Source of the DNA: CAVPXC01 sp963709505
GTDB taxonomy: Bacteria > Chloroflexota > Anaerolineae > JAAEKA01
Direction of reading: 5' to 3'
DNA: 64,000 bases
Assembly (NCBI GenBank): GCA_963709505.1
Contig: CAVPXC010000019.1
Span: 164,294-228,293 of the forward strand
Under the pieces are notes generated by a model that saw only the letters and a program-made list of their open reading frames with translations, was not told where the DNA came from and made no database searches. This document shows, piece after piece, positions 35,954 through 45,137 of the stretch (the first letter of the stretch is position 1; each line of letters begins with the position of its first letter). The position numbers were made by a program, and so were the translations under genes.

Positions 35954-37013
35954 TTGGACTCTATACCTACGATAACGCCGGACCTACCGGGCATTGGCGG
36001 ACAGCTCAAGGCAGAGACCCTCGCACTTCGTGGTCGAGGAAATTCCGGTCTACGAGGCCACCGGTGAAGGAACGCACCTTTTTGTCTCCCTGACCCGCGA
36101 GGGCTGGACGACGCGGCGGGTCGCCGAGGCACTGGCCGGTCTCTATGACCTGCCCGTTCAGGCTATCGGCTTTGCCGGGCTGAAGGATCGCCACGCCCGT
36201 TGCACGCAAACCTTTTCGCTGCCCGGTCTGGCGCCTCAGGATAGCCAGCGCATCGAGCCGGCGCTGCCGTTTCAGGTGAACTGGGCCCGTCAGCACACCA
36301 ACAAGCTCAAGGTCGGCCACCTGTTGGGCAATCGTTTTCGCATTACCGTGGTCGATTTGGCTGTGCCTCAGGAGGAAGCCCTGGCTCGCGCTCAAGCCGT
36401 AGCGGCGGCTATCGCCCAACGGGGCGTACCCAACTTCTTCGGTCCGCAGCGTTTCGGCATCGACGGCTCGAATGTCGAAAAAGGCCGCAAGGCGCTGCTC
36501 GGCCAGGGGTCGCGGGGTGACAAGTGGCTCAACCGGCTGATGATCTCAGCCTACCAGTCGCACCTGTTCAACCACTACCTGGCGCGAAGGATCGAATTGG
36601 GCCTGTTCGAACGGCTGCTGATAGGCGATGTGTGCAAAAAGGCCGACACCGGCGGCATGTTCGAGGTGCAGGACGCCGCCGCCGAGCAAACCAGGTATAA
36701 ACGTGGCGAAATTACGTTTACCGGGCCAATCTACGGCAAGAAAATGTGGGCAGCGCAGGGTCCAGCAGCCGAGCTGGAGGCCTGCATCCTGGCCGAGGCC
36801 GAGCTTACCGAGGAGGATCTGCGCCGGGTGCACACCGACGGCACGCGCCGGCCGGCCCGCCTGTGGCTGCCAACCATCGATCTGACCCCATGCAATGACG
36901 GCCTGCAGGTCGACTTTGCGTTGCCCAAGGGCGCCTATGCCACTGTGGTGCTGCGCGAATTCATGAAATCGGATGAAGGCGCGGATCAGTTTGCTGACGC
37001 CCCGGACGAGTAG
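35954..37013 (+). CDS. truD: tRNA pseudouridine(13) synthase TruD, frameshifted near the start
   Basis: TruD makes pseudouridine 13 in tRNA. The main frame (35994-37013) has FVVEEIPVYEATGEGTHLFV, the catalytic GFAGLKDRHARCTQTFSLPG, GNRFRITVVDL, RGVPNFFGPQRFG and NRLMISAYQSHLFN. The expected N-terminus, LDSIPTITPDLPGIGGQLKA, is encoded in another frame from a TTG at 35954 behind GGAGG. One extra base near 36011-36014 separates K-A from R-P-S-H-F. Read as a single gene, the product is about 352 residues. The reading frame from 35994 alone would lack the first conserved segment. A sequencing indel is the simplest explanation. Confidence 0.85.
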
Positions 37014-37037
37014 TATCGTATATCGAGAGGATCCCCC

Positions 37038-37766
37038 ATGAGTCAAATGACAGAGAAAGATGAGCTAGAGCAGGACTTGGAGACGGTCATGTTGCCGCTG
37101 TTTCCGCTGCGCCTGGTGCTGTTTCCAGGTCAGGTGTTGCCGCTTCATATTTTCGAGCCGCGCTACCGGCTGATGATCAACCACTGCATCGACGAAGGCC
37201 TGCCCTTTGGCGTGGTGCTGATGCGGGAGGACTCGCCCGACTGGCGCCACTACGATGGAGAGGTGGCGTTGCCCCACGATGTTGGCACCACAGCCCACAT
37301 TCGTCAGGTCGAGCGGTTGGCCAACGGACGGTTGAACGTTATCACGGTGGGACTGCATCGCTTCCGTGTGCACCAGCTGCACTTCGATATGCCGTATCTC
37401 CAGGGCGAAGTGGAGATCTTTCCGCTCGCGCGTTCATCCGGCCTTGCAGTGACCGAGGACGCCGATGCGGTGCGCAGCCTGGTGATCGGCTATGTCGAGC
37501 TTCTGTCCAAAGTCATGGATGCCGAAATCGACATCGACGAGTTGCCTGAGGATTCGCGCACCCTGGCCTATCTGGCCGCCAGCGCGCTGCAGATCCCCTG
37601 GGACGACAAGCAGGCCCTGCTGGCGACACCGGAGTTGCCAGCCCTGCTCTCTGCCGAGCGTTTGCTCTTACGCAAAGAGCGGATGATGCTGCGGTTCATG
37701 CAATCCACGGAAGATCGCATCGCCGACAAGGTGATGGGGCCGATGGGATACGTGTACCCGAACTGA
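37038..37766 (+). CDS. LON substrate-binding domain protein
   Basis: A 242-residue stand-alone Lon N-terminal domain. VMLPLFPLRLVLFPGQVLPL, LHIFEPRYRLMINHCIDEG, PFGVVLMR, VGTTAHIRQVERLANGRLNV and GLHRFRV are typical, and the C-terminal helical bundle ends LLRKERMMLRFMQ. No ATPase or protease domain follows, so it is not Lon itself. Function is unclear, possibly a substrate adaptor. GAGAGGATC precedes the ATG; a terminator follows. Confidence 0.9.
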   Translation: MSQMTEKDELEQDLETVMLPLFPLRLVLFPGQVLPLHIFEPRYRLMINHCIDEGLPFGVVLMREDSPDWRHYDGEVALPHDVGTTAHIRQVERLANGRLNVITVGLHRFRVHQLHFDMPYLQGEVEIFPLARSSGLAVTEDADAVRSLVIGYVELLSKVMDAEIDIDELPEDSRTLAYLAASALQIPWDDKQALLATPELPALLSAERLLLRKERMMLRFMQSTEDRIADKVMGPMGYVYPN

Positions 37767-37800
37767 CCGCAGTCAGTTAGGAAGACGAGACCGATCTCCT

Positions 37801-37836
37801 GGCACCCTTGGCATTCACAGCCGAGGGTGCCTTTTT
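37801..37836 (+). terminator. Rho-independent terminator
   Basis: GGCACCCTTGGC, loop ATTCACA, GCCGAGGGTGCC, then TTTTT. A strong 12-bp stem (one mismatch) after the LON-domain gene. Confidence 0.85.
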
Positions 37837-37966
37837 CCTGTGCATGACAACCGGATTTAACATCACTTGCCAACCGGTTCTTTCCGATGTAAAATCAAAC
37901 TCAGGCTGTAGACCTCGGCCCGTCCATCTGACCTTTACTGACAACTCTGCTTAGGAGCAGAAGCCC

Positions 37967-38089
37967 ATGCCTGACGGCGCGCTTTCTCGTATCCCGGTTT
38001 TATATCAAACGATAGTGCGCGATACGACCCGGATGCGATACGCTGCCGGCTGTTTCTGGCCGCAACGGGCGTCGAGGAGGGTGTCGTGA
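37967..38089 (+). CDS. Small upstream ORF (40 aa), uncertain
   Basis: ATG at 37967 with AGGAG 10 bases upstream opens a 40-codon frame (MPDGALSRIPVLYQTIVRDT...) whose TGA overlaps the GTG of the next gene (GTGA). It may be a coupled leader ORF or the displaced N-terminus of that gene. No family is recognised. Confidence 0.35.
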   Translation: MPDGALSRIPVLYQTIVRDTTRMRYAAGCFWPQRASRRVS

Positions 38090-39039
38090 TCCGGCCGTTT
38101 GGGCTGATGGACACGCTGACGGTGCGACGACTGCAGCGCACGGGTGCCTGGCTCGATCTGTTTCACTATCTCTTGCTGAGGCGTAGCGCCCTGATGACAG
38201 CAATGATCGCTCCCGTTCCTTGGATGGGCACCGGTCTGGCTTCCTATGTCTGGCAATCCCAGCAGGAAATCCAGGGCTTCGTGCAGATGCTGAAGCGGCC
38301 GGGGCGCTACGAGGCCGATCTGCTGTTTATCGCCCCAGACATTCAACAGCCCCTCGGCGAGATGGCCTGGGAACAGCTGTTGGCCTTCTGCATCGAAGAC
38401 GCTGCACGCCACGAGATGCGACGGCTCTTCGCCAGCCTGCCAGAGGGCACGGCCGAGTCCGACGTGCTTTCTGCGCTGGGTTTCGCTCCTTACACCAACG
38501 AGGATGTCTTTGTGGTCACCAGGCCGCCCAAGGCTGCGCAGGCGCCGCAGGATACCCGTCTGCGCCTGCGCAGGGAGGGCGATATCTGGTGGCTGCGGAG
38601 GCTCTACAGCATCTACGCGCCACAGCCGGTGCAACATGCCGAGGGCATGAGCGACGGCGAGGGGCCGCTGATCCTGCCGCTGGCCTGGTGGGAGTTGACC
38701 CACCAGCATGGCTACGTGGTAGCTAGCGGCAACGACGTCTACGGCGGCATTCAACTCGTCAGTGGCCGCAACGGCCACTGGCTACTTGTCCACGGCGACC
38801 CGGCGAACCAGGAGTTGATGGCCCTGTTGATCCAGCAAGGGTTGCATGCGATGGCCGGCAGCCGTTGGCCGGTGTTTTGCTCGGTGCGAGATTACCAGGG
38901 CGGTATGCGCGCCGTGCTGTACGACCATGGGTTCGAGCCTTACACGCGACGCTCGCGGCTGGTTAAGCATCTGGCCACGCGCGTCAAGGCGACCGAGCCG
39001 GCTGCAGTTTCGGCGATGGCTGTGGAGCGGCCAGGATGA
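38086..39039 (+). CDS. GNAT-like hypothetical protein
   Basis: A 317-residue protein opening at GTG behind GAGGAGG, VIRPFGLMDTLTVRRLQRTG. The centre (ADLLFIAPDIQQPLGEMAWE) and C-terminal half (VYGGIQLVSGRNGHWLLVHG, VFCSVRDYQGGMRAVLYDHG, PYTRRSRLVKHLATRV) suggest two weak acetyltransferase-like domains, with the RDYQG..L..GF element of a second GNAT repeat. The assignment is tentative and no substrate can be proposed. It precedes the AAA/R3H ATPase gene by 177 bases. Confidence 0.6.
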   Translation: MIRPFGLMDTLTVRRLQRTGAWLDLFHYLLLRRSALMTAMIAPVPWMGTGLASYVWQSQQEIQGFVQMLKRPGRYEADLLFIAPDIQQPLGEMAWEQLLAFCIEDAARHEMRRLFASLPEGTAESDVLSALGFAPYTNEDVFVVTRPPKAAQAPQDTRLRLRREGDIWWLRRLYSIYAPQPVQHAEGMSDGEGPLILPLAWWELTHQHGYVVASGNDVYGGIQLVSGRNGHWLLVHGDPANQELMALLIQQGLHAMAGSRWPVFCSVRDYQGGMRAVLYDHGFEPYTRRSRLVKHLATRVKATEPAAVSAMAVERPG

Positions 39040-39216
39040 TAACATCACAGCGAATGACTGACAACGAATGGCGGACGTCGGAGGCCCCGATTTCTGCCCG
39101 TTGAACGATGAGTGGCTGATTGTAGGTTGCTGTTTCAAACCGCGAGCGGCGCCACGGCAGATGAACCTGCAGCACAAGTGTGAGCGACTACTTTCAAGTT
39201 AGAGGTAGATACGATT

Positions 39217-40803
39217 TTGACCCAGCAGAAAATCACCGACGATTTGGACGTTCTATTAAACGTCCTGCCGCCGACTATCCAGCACGCGCTCCATGAGGCC
39301 GACCGGGCGGACACGCTCCTCGAGGTGGTCATGGATCTGGGCCGGCTGCCGGAGGCACGCTATACCGACAGCGAGCTGGCACTGAGCGACACTGAAATCA
39401 GCCAGGCTGATCTTGATTACGTGGTCGAACGCATCGGCCAGTTCACCAGCGACAACCGGGCAGGCATCGAACGCACGCTGCATCGCATTTCATGTATCCG
39501 CAACCGGCAAGGCCGCATCGTCGGCCTGACCCTGCGCGTCGGCAGGGCGGTCTACGGCGTGATCGATATCTTGCTGGACACAATCGAGTCCGGCCAGAGC
39601 ATCCTGCTCCTGGGCCGGCCGGGTGTCGGCAAGACTACCCTGTTACGCGAGGCAGCGCGTGTGCTGGGCGACACCAAACGGGCGATCATCGTGGACACGT
39701 CCAACGAGATCGGCGGCGACGGCGACATCCCGCATCCGGCCATTGGCCGCGCGCGGCGCATGCAGGTGGCCCAACCGGCCCAACAACACGAGGTGATGAT
39801 CGAGGCTGTAGAGAACCACATGCCACAGGTCATCATCATCGACGAGATCGGCCGCGAGCTCGAGGCCGCCGCAGCACGCACCATCGCCGAGCGCGGGGTG
39901 CAGCTGATCGGCACGGCCCACGGCATCACGCTAGAAAATCTCCTGCTGAACCCCACCTTGAGCGACCTGGTGGGCGGAATCGATAGCGTGACGCTCAGCG
40001 ACGAGGAAGCCCGCCGCCGTGGCACGCAGAAGTCCGTGCTCGAGCGCAAGGCGCCCCCCACCTTCGACGTGTTGGTGGAGATCCAGGACCGGCAGCGCAT
40101 GGCCGTGCACCACGACGTTGCGAAAGCGGTGGATGATTTCCTGCGTGGCCGCGAGCTGCGACCCGAGATCCGCTACCGCGGCGAGGATGGCCAGATCCAT
40201 CGGGAGAAAGCACCCGCTCGACCGGCTGCGCAGCGCGATCGCAACGGCCGCGGGGCACGCCCTGCCGTGGAAATCAGTGAAATCGACGAAATCGACGAAA
40301 TGGAAGAAGATTTCGAGCCGTCGGTTGAGCCCCAACGCTCGACGACCATGCGCCGGATCTATTCCTACGGCGTCGGCCTGAATAAGTTGCGTTCCACCGC
40401 ACAGCGGATGGGCGTGCCAGTGCAGTTCGTGGACGATCTGCGTCGAACCGATGTGGTGGTCACCCTCAAGAGCTACTACCGCAAGCGACCGGCGATGATC
40501 CTCGAGGCCGAAGAGCGTAGCCTGCCGGTCTATGTGTTGCGCTCCAACACCCAAATCCAAATGGAGGGTTTCCTGGCCGACTTGTTCGGCGTCACACCGC
40601 AGAGCGGCGACACGCTCGACACGGCCATGCGCGAGGCGCAGGAGGCCATCCGCCGCGTGCTCTCCGGTACGCCGTCTATCGACCTCACCCCGCAGCCGCC
40701 CGCCGTGCGCCGCCAACAACACATGGCCGTCCGGTCCGCCAACCTGGTGAGCCACAGCTACGGCCGAGATCCGCAGCGACACGTTCGGATTTACAGAGAC
40801 TAG
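39217..40803 (+). CDS. AAA ATPase with R3H domain (Ycf45/SpoIIIAA-like)
   Basis: A 528-residue protein starting at TTG. The ATPase domain has Walker A LLLGRPGVGKTTLLREAARV near residue 133, AIIVDTSNEIGGDGDIPHPA, Walker B QVIIIDEIGRELEAAAARTI and GTAHGITLENLLLNPTL. A charged linker with EISEIDEIDEMEEDFEP follows. The C-terminal part holds VYVLRSNTQIQMEGFLADLF and an R3H-like nucleic-acid-binding end. Relatives are Ycf45 of chloroplasts and SpoIIIAA. Its role is unknown, but RNA or DNA binding is likely. No clear ribosome-binding site. Confidence 0.85.
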   Translation: MTQQKITDDLDVLLNVLPPTIQHALHEADRADTLLEVVMDLGRLPEARYTDSELALSDTEISQADLDYVVERIGQFTSDNRAGIERTLHRISCIRNRQGRIVGLTLRVGRAVYGVIDILLDTIESGQSILLLGRPGVGKTTLLREAARVLGDTKRAIIVDTSNEIGGDGDIPHPAIGRARRMQVAQPAQQHEVMIEAVENHMPQVIIIDEIGRELEAAAARTIAERGVQLIGTAHGITLENLLLNPTLSDLVGGIDSVTLSDEEARRRGTQKSVLERKAPPTFDVLVEIQDRQRMAVHHDVAKAVDDFLRGRELRPEIRYRGEDGQIHREKAPARPAAQRDRNGRGARPAVEISEIDEIDEMEEDFEPSVEPQRSTTMRRIYSYGVGLNKLRSTAQRMGVPVQFVDDLRRTDVVVTLKSYYRKRPAMILEAEERSLPVYVLRSNTQIQMEGFLADLFGVTPQSGDTLDTAMREAQEAIRRVLSGTPSIDLTPQPPAVRRQQHMAVRSANLVSHSYGRDPQRHVRIYRD

Positions 40804-40810
40804 GACGCAG

Positions 40811-40895
40811 AATGATGAACGATGAATGATGAACGATGAATTGCGGACTTACGACATTTCCGCAATTCATCGTTCATCATTCATCGTTCATCATT
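40811..40895. repeat. Palindrome built from heptamers, 37-bp stem
   Basis: The arm 40811-40847 (AATGATGAACGATGAATGAT...) is followed by 11 bases and its exact complement (40859-40895). Both arms are heptamer repeats GATGAAC/GATGAAT. It fills the space between the R3H ATPase and tmk and could form a very stable hairpin. Confidence 0.95.
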
Positions 40896-40908
40896 TCCGC
40901 TTTGCCCC

Positions 40909-41547
40909 ATGTTCATCACCTTCGAGGGCCCAGAAGGAAGCGGCAAAACCACCCAAGTCGCGTTGTTGGCCGAATGGCTGCGAGGCCGAGGCCAGGACGT
41001 GCTTACCACGCGCGAGCCGGGCGGCACGGCGATTGGCGACCGAGTCCGTTCAATCCTGCTCGACCCGGCGTGCACCGAGATGCGAGCTGAAACCGAAGTG
41101 TTGCTGTTTTCGGCAGCCCGTGCCCAGCACGTCGCCCAGGTCATCCGGCCCCACCTAGAGGAGGGCGGCGTGGTGCTGTGCGACCGCTTCGCTGACTCGA
41201 CTATCGCCTACCAGGGCTACGGACGTGGGCTGGACCTGGCTTTGCTGCGCGCGATCACAGACTTCGCAACCGCCAGGCTCGTCCCGGCTCTGACGGTGTA
41301 CCTGGATATCGAGGTGGGGGCTGGCCTGCAACGCAAGCAAGAACACGCCGGCAGCGATTCCAGCCAATGGAACCGCATGGAGGCCGAGGCGTTGGCCTAT
41401 CACCAACGGGTGCGTGATGGCTACCTGGCGATGGCGAGCAATCAACCGGCACGCTGGCTGGTGATACAAGCCGCCCAGCCGGTCGACGCGGTGCAGAAAG
41501 CTGTGCGACAGCGAGTGGCGCTTGCCCTCGGCCTGAAAAATGCATAA
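40909..41547 (+). CDS. tmk: Thymidylate kinase
   Basis: A 212-residue kinase converting dTMP to dTDP. P-loop MFITFEGPEGSGKTTQVALL, TTREPGGTAIGDRVR (dTMP-binding), LLLFSAARAQHVAQVI, VVLCDRFADSTIAYQGYGRG (DR motif). LTVYLDIEVGAGLQRKQ covers the lid region. All the motifs and length are normal. It is followed by a convergent zinc-ribbon gene. Confidence 0.97.
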   Translation: MFITFEGPEGSGKTTQVALLAEWLRGRGQDVLTTREPGGTAIGDRVRSILLDPACTEMRAETEVLLFSAARAQHVAQVIRPHLEEGGVVLCDRFADSTIAYQGYGRGLDLALLRAITDFATARLVPALTVYLDIEVGAGLQRKQEHAGSDSSQWNRMEAEALAYHQRVRDGYLAMASNQPARWLVIQAAQPVDAVQKAVRQRVALALGLKNA

Positions 41548-41568
41548 GCCCCCAACGTGGTTACGCGG

Positions 41569-41961
41569 TCACAGTGCGTCTAGACCGCCCAGATCACTCC
41601 CGCCGAGGTCGGGCATGGACTGTTCGATAGATTCGGGATTCTCGCCGGCCTCGAGCCGCCCCACGACCTCCTCGAACTCGCTGCCCAACTCCTCGCCCGT
41701 CTCGGCGCTCATGCGCCGCATCCAGCGGCCGATGGAGCGGGGGTCGTTTTCGTCCAGGTCGCCGAACGCGCTGGGATCGGCCAGGTCGTCGATGCGGCTG
41801 TCTTCGGAACGCAGCACCGCAACGCGCGACATCAGCCGGCTCAAATGGACGCTACCGCAGCGCGGGCAAACCGCCTCGCCCGCGGCGGCGTCACTGAATG
41901 TTTTCCACCAGATACTAACCCGGCGCCGGCAATCGGCGCAACGATATTCGTAGATTGGCAT
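41569..41961 (-). CDS. FmdB-family zinc ribbon protein
   Basis: A 130-residue protein with MPIYEYRCADCRRRVSIWWK and CPRCGSVHLSRLMSRVAVL at the N-terminus, the C-x2-C...C-x2-C zinc ribbon of FmdB-type putative regulators. The C-terminal half is acidic and Ser/Gly/Glu rich (ETGEELGSEFEEVVGRLEAG). Function unknown. The ATG at 41961 is immediately preceded on the minus strand by (TATCTCAC)n repeats and lacks a normal ribosome-binding site. It is convergent with tmk and divergent from gmk. Confidence 0.85.
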   Translation of the reverse strand: MPIYEYRCADCRRRVSIWWKTFSDAAAGEAVCPRCGSVHLSRLMSRVAVLRSEDSRIDDLADPSAFGDLDENDPRSIGRWMRRMSAETGEELGSEFEEVVGRLEAGENPESIEQSMPDLGGSDLGGLDAL

Positions 41962-41966
41962 AAGAA

Positions 41967-42014
41967 GTGAGATAGTGAGATAGTGAGATAGTGAGATAGT
42001 GAGATAGTGAGATA
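41967..42014. repeat. Octanucleotide tandem repeat (GTGAGATA)6
   Basis: Six exact 8-base units lie from 41967 to 42014, five bases before the ATG of the zinc-ribbon gene (minus strand). Copy number changes would shift the spacing of any upstream promoter. Confidence 0.95.
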
Positions 42015-42076
42015 GTACGTGACGATTATAGCGAAGCAATACATCACAGGCAAATGCCGATCATTAGAAAGCCCCC

Positions 42077-42715
42077 ATGCAAGAACTAGTCGAACCAATT
42101 TACCCCTATGAAGTTCTGAAGCAGCCCCGTCCACTGCTGGTGATCCTATCTGGCCCCTCCGGCGTGGGGAAGGACACCGTCATGGCTGGTCTGCGTGAAG
42201 CTGGCGTATCGTTCTATCAGGTGGTCACCGCGGCAACTCGTCCCAGGCGGCCGGACGAGCAAGATGGGCTGGACTATCACTTCGTGTCAAAAGAGCGCTT
42301 TGCGGAGATGATCGAGCGGAAGGAACTGCTCGAGCACGCCGTGGTCTACGGCGACTACAAGGGCATCCCCAAGGACGAGGTGCGCAAAGGGCTGGACAGC
42401 GGGTTGGATGTTGTGTTGCGCATCGACGTGCAGGGCGCTGCGACCATTCGCCGCATGGTGCGGCAGGCCGTGGCCGTTTTCCTCGTTGCCTCCTCGGAGG
42501 AGGAAATGGTCAAGCGTTTGCGCGAGCGCAAGACGGAGGAGGCCGGTACGCTGGCCTTACGGATCGCCACCGCACGCGAGGAGCTGCAGCGGCTGGAGGA
42601 GTTCAAATACGTGGTCGTCAACCGCGAGGATTGCCTCGACGAAACCGTGCGCCAGGTGATCAGCATCATGACCGCCGAGCGCTGCCGGGTCGATTGGGAG
42701 CCGGTGCAGCTATGA
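42077..42715 (+). CDS. gmk: Guanylate kinase
   Basis: A 212-residue kinase converting GMP to GDP. P-loop LLVILSGPSGVGKDTVMAGL, TAATRPRRPDEQDGLDYHFV (GMP-binding RxxR..G..Y), ELLEHAVVYGDYKGIPKDEV, VLRIDVQGAATIRRM, and ERKTEEAGTLALRIATAREEL. Complete and normal length. The rhomboid gene overlaps its stop by four bases (ATGA). Confidence 0.97.
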   Translation: MQELVEPIYPYEVLKQPRPLLVILSGPSGVGKDTVMAGLREAGVSFYQVVTAATRPRRPDEQDGLDYHFVSKERFAEMIERKELLEHAVVYGDYKGIPKDEVRKGLDSGLDVVLRIDVQGAATIRRMVRQAVAVFLVASSEEEMVKRLRERKTEEAGTLALRIATAREELQRLEEFKYVVVNREDCLDETVRQVISIMTAERCRVDWEPVQL

Positions 42716-43542
42716 ACATCCCCCCTTCATTGGGACAGACATCTGCTCCCTCGCCTGGCCAGTCCATCGGGATGCGCATTCCACTGCACAAGCCGCGTTG
42801 GACCTTTGTGTTATTGGGCATCAATATAGCCATCTTCGCTGCGATGACCCTGTTCGGCGCGCTCAATGGGCTGGGGATTAACGGCACACAGAACCTGGAC
42901 CTGCTCGTGTTCTTCGGCGCGCAGCAGAATCAGATGGTGGCGCAGGGCGATTTCTATCGCCTGTTCACCAGCATGTTTATCCACATCGGCTTGATCCATC
43001 TGCTTTTCAACAGCTATGCGCTGTATGTGGTCGGCCAGGATGTGGAACGACTCTATGGCGCCGGTCGTTTTCTGGTGATCTACTTCCTCAGCGGCCTGGG
43101 CGGCAGCCTGGTGTCCTACGTGTTTGGCAACGCGGCCGTGTCGGCGGGGGCCAGCGGTGCGATCTTTGGCTTGATCGGCACCGAGATCGCGTATTTCTAC
43201 CTGCACCGCGAGGCCTTTGGCAAACACGGGCAGCAGCAACTGCGCAGCCTGCTGATGGTGGCAGGGGTCAACTTGTTTTTGGGCTTTACTATCCCCGGTA
43301 TCAATAACCTGGCCCACCTGGGTGGGATGGTCTTCGGCGCAGTCCTGGGCTGGCTGCTGGCGCCAAAGTACGAAGCGCCCTCTGTGTTCATGCCGGCCGG
43401 CGATGGATCGGTCACCTTGCAGGACAGCAACACCATCGGCCGGCGCCTGCCGATGCTGCTCGTCGTCACGATCGTGCTGGCGGCCCTGGCGCTTGATAGG
43501 GACAATGAAGTGGGGTGGGTAAACCGGGAAAATGACAACTAA
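42712..43542 (+). CDS. Rhomboid family intramembrane serine protease
   Basis: A 276-residue membrane protein. About six TM helices; the catalytic Ser lies in SAGASGAIFGLIGTEIAY and the catalytic His in NNLAHLGGMVFGAVLGWLL. YRLFTSMFIHIGLIHLLFNSYAL (loop 1 region with the structural His) and GRFLVIYFLSGLGGSL are typical. It cleaves TM segments of unknown substrates. Start is coupled to the gmk stop (ATGA). The next gene overlaps by 11 bases. Confidence 0.92.
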   Translation: MNIPPSLGQTSAPSPGQSIGMRIPLHKPRWTFVLLGINIAIFAAMTLFGALNGLGINGTQNLDLLVFFGAQQNQMVAQGDFYRLFTSMFIHIGLIHLLFNSYALYVVGQDVERLYGAGRFLVIYFLSGLGGSLVSYVFGNAAVSAGASGAIFGLIGTEIAYFYLHREAFGKHGQQQLRSLLMVAGVNLFLGFTIPGINNLAHLGGMVFGAVLGWLLAPKYEAPSVFMPAGDGSVTLQDSNTIGRRLPMLLVVTIVLAALALDRDNEVGWVNRENDN

Positions 43543-44545
43543 ACCCCCACGACTTCAGCCCGGAGACACAGTCGGCATCGTTAGCCCCTCGTGGGGCGGC
43601 GGCGCACGTTACCCTCATCGCATCGAGCGGGGGGCCGCCCACCTGCGATCGTTGGGTTTCAAGGTCAAGATCGCACCGCACGCGCTCAACAGCATCGGCT
43701 ACGTCTCGGACACGCCTGAGAACCGGGCAGCGGACATCCACGCCATGTTTCTGGATCCCGAAGTCACCGCCATTATCGCCAGCATCGGCGGCGACCATTC
43801 GTGCCACCTGCTGCCGCTGCTGGATTTCGACCTGATCGCCGCGCACCCCACGATCTTCATGGGCTACTCCGACGTCACTGTGCTCAATGTGGCCATTCAC
43901 GCAATGACCGGTCTGGTCACCTTCAACGGCCCGGCGCTGATGACCGACTTTGCCGAGTACCCGGCGATGCCGGCATACACTGAAAACTATTTCCTCGAGG
44001 CGGTCAGCAACCCGGCGCCTATCGGCCGGATCGGGCCATCGAACTGGTGGACCGACGAGTTTCTGGACTGGGGAACGCAGGCCGATCTGACGCGGCCGCG
44101 GGCGCGCACGGCCAGCGAAGGCTGGTCCTGGCTCAAGCCTGGCCGGGCCGAAGGCGTGTTGATCGGCGGATGCATCGAATCGCTCCAACACCTACGCGGC
44201 ACTCGCTATTGGCCCGACTGGACGGGCGCAATCCTCTTCGTCGAGACCTCGGAGGAAAAGCCCAGCCCCGCCGAGGTGGATGGCATCCTGATGGACTACG
44301 AGAACATGGGCGTGTTCGATCAGCTCGCCGGCCTGCTGGTGGGCCGGCCCATGCGTTATGCAAACGAAGAGCGGCAGGCGCTGCGCGAAGTCGTCCTCGC
44401 TCGCACCGGTCGCTTTGATTTCCCCATCATCGCCGATATGGACTTTGGCCACACTGCGCCGCAGATGACGTTGCCCATCGGCTGCCGCGCCATGATCGAC
44501 GGCGACGCGCACCTGTTCGAGATCGTCGAAGGGGCCGTGGCCTAA
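43532..44545 (+). CDS. S66 family peptidase (LD-carboxypeptidase/MccF-like)
   Basis: A 337-residue serine peptidase. LQPGDTVGIVSPSWGGGARY, SIGGDHSCHLLPLLDFDLI, MGYSDVTVLNVAIH (nucleophile Ser), AILFVETSEEKPSPAEVDG (catalytic Glu) and DMDFGHTAPQMTLPIGC (catalytic His). The layout fits MccF-type more than classic LdcA. Members cut the L,D bond in cell-wall peptides or inactivate microcin C. The substrate here cannot be predicted. It overlaps the rhomboid gene. Confidence 0.9.
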   Translation: MTTKPPRLQPGDTVGIVSPSWGGGARYPHRIERGAAHLRSLGFKVKIAPHALNSIGYVSDTPENRAADIHAMFLDPEVTAIIASIGGDHSCHLLPLLDFDLIAAHPTIFMGYSDVTVLNVAIHAMTGLVTFNGPALMTDFAEYPAMPAYTENYFLEAVSNPAPIGRIGPSNWWTDEFLDWGTQADLTRPRARTASEGWSWLKPGRAEGVLIGGCIESLQHLRGTRYWPDWTGAILFVETSEEKPSPAEVDGILMDYENMGVFDQLAGLLVGRPMRYANEERQALREVVLARTGRFDFPIIADMDFGHTAPQMTLPIGCRAMIDGDAHLFEIVEGAVA

Positions 44546-45090
44546 TGGATGGGCCTGTTGAGGCTGTAACCTCGCCCATACCCGCATGGATCATTCGCGA
44601 GGCCACCCCTGACGACGCTGCGGCGCTGATCGCCTACGTCAAGGCGATGCTGGCCGGCCCGGAAGCCAACATGCCGCTGGCGTCCGACGAGTTCGCCTGG
44701 ACCGTCGAGGCCGAGCAAGACTACCTTGCCGAGATGGCTGCAGCAGACAACTCGCTGGTCTTGTTGGCTGTTGCAGGCGACCAGATCATCGGCGAGTTGA
44801 GCCTGCGCGGCGGCCAGCGACGGGCTACGCACCACGCCGCGATGTTGGGTATGTCCGTCCACCAGGACGAGCGCAACCGCGGTATCGGCAGCGCGCTGAT
44901 GGCCTACGCGATCGACTGGGCCACGAAGGGCGGCGTGCTGACCCGCATCGAGCTGTTCGTCTACGCCAGCAACGCGCGGGCGATTCATCTGTATGAAAAG
45001 TTCGGCTTCACGCTGGAGGGGCGACGAAGGCAGGCGATCTACCAGAATGGGCAGTATCGCGATGATTTGATTATGGGGTTACTATTGTGA
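44545..45090 (+). CDS. GNAT-family N-acetyltransferase
   Basis: A 181-residue acetyltransferase. IIREATPDDAAALIAYVKAM, DQIIGELSLRGGQRRATHHA, LGMSVHQDERNRGIGSALMA (acetyl-CoA loop RNRGIG) and ARAIHLYEKFGFTLEGRRR are typical of GNAT proteins. The start at 44545 shares a base with the stop of the S66 gene. Substrate unknown. Confidence 0.9.
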   Translation: MDGPVEAVTSPIPAWIIREATPDDAAALIAYVKAMLAGPEANMPLASDEFAWTVEAEQDYLAEMAAADNSLVLLAVAGDQIIGELSLRGGQRRATHHAAMLGMSVHQDERNRGIGSALMAYAIDWATKGGVLTRIELFVYASNARAIHLYEKFGFTLEGRRRQAIYQNGQYRDDLIMGLLL

Positions 45091-45137
45091 GAGGCCGAAA
45101 GGTCATCGAACAGTCAATCGATCTCGCCCAAGGGTAA

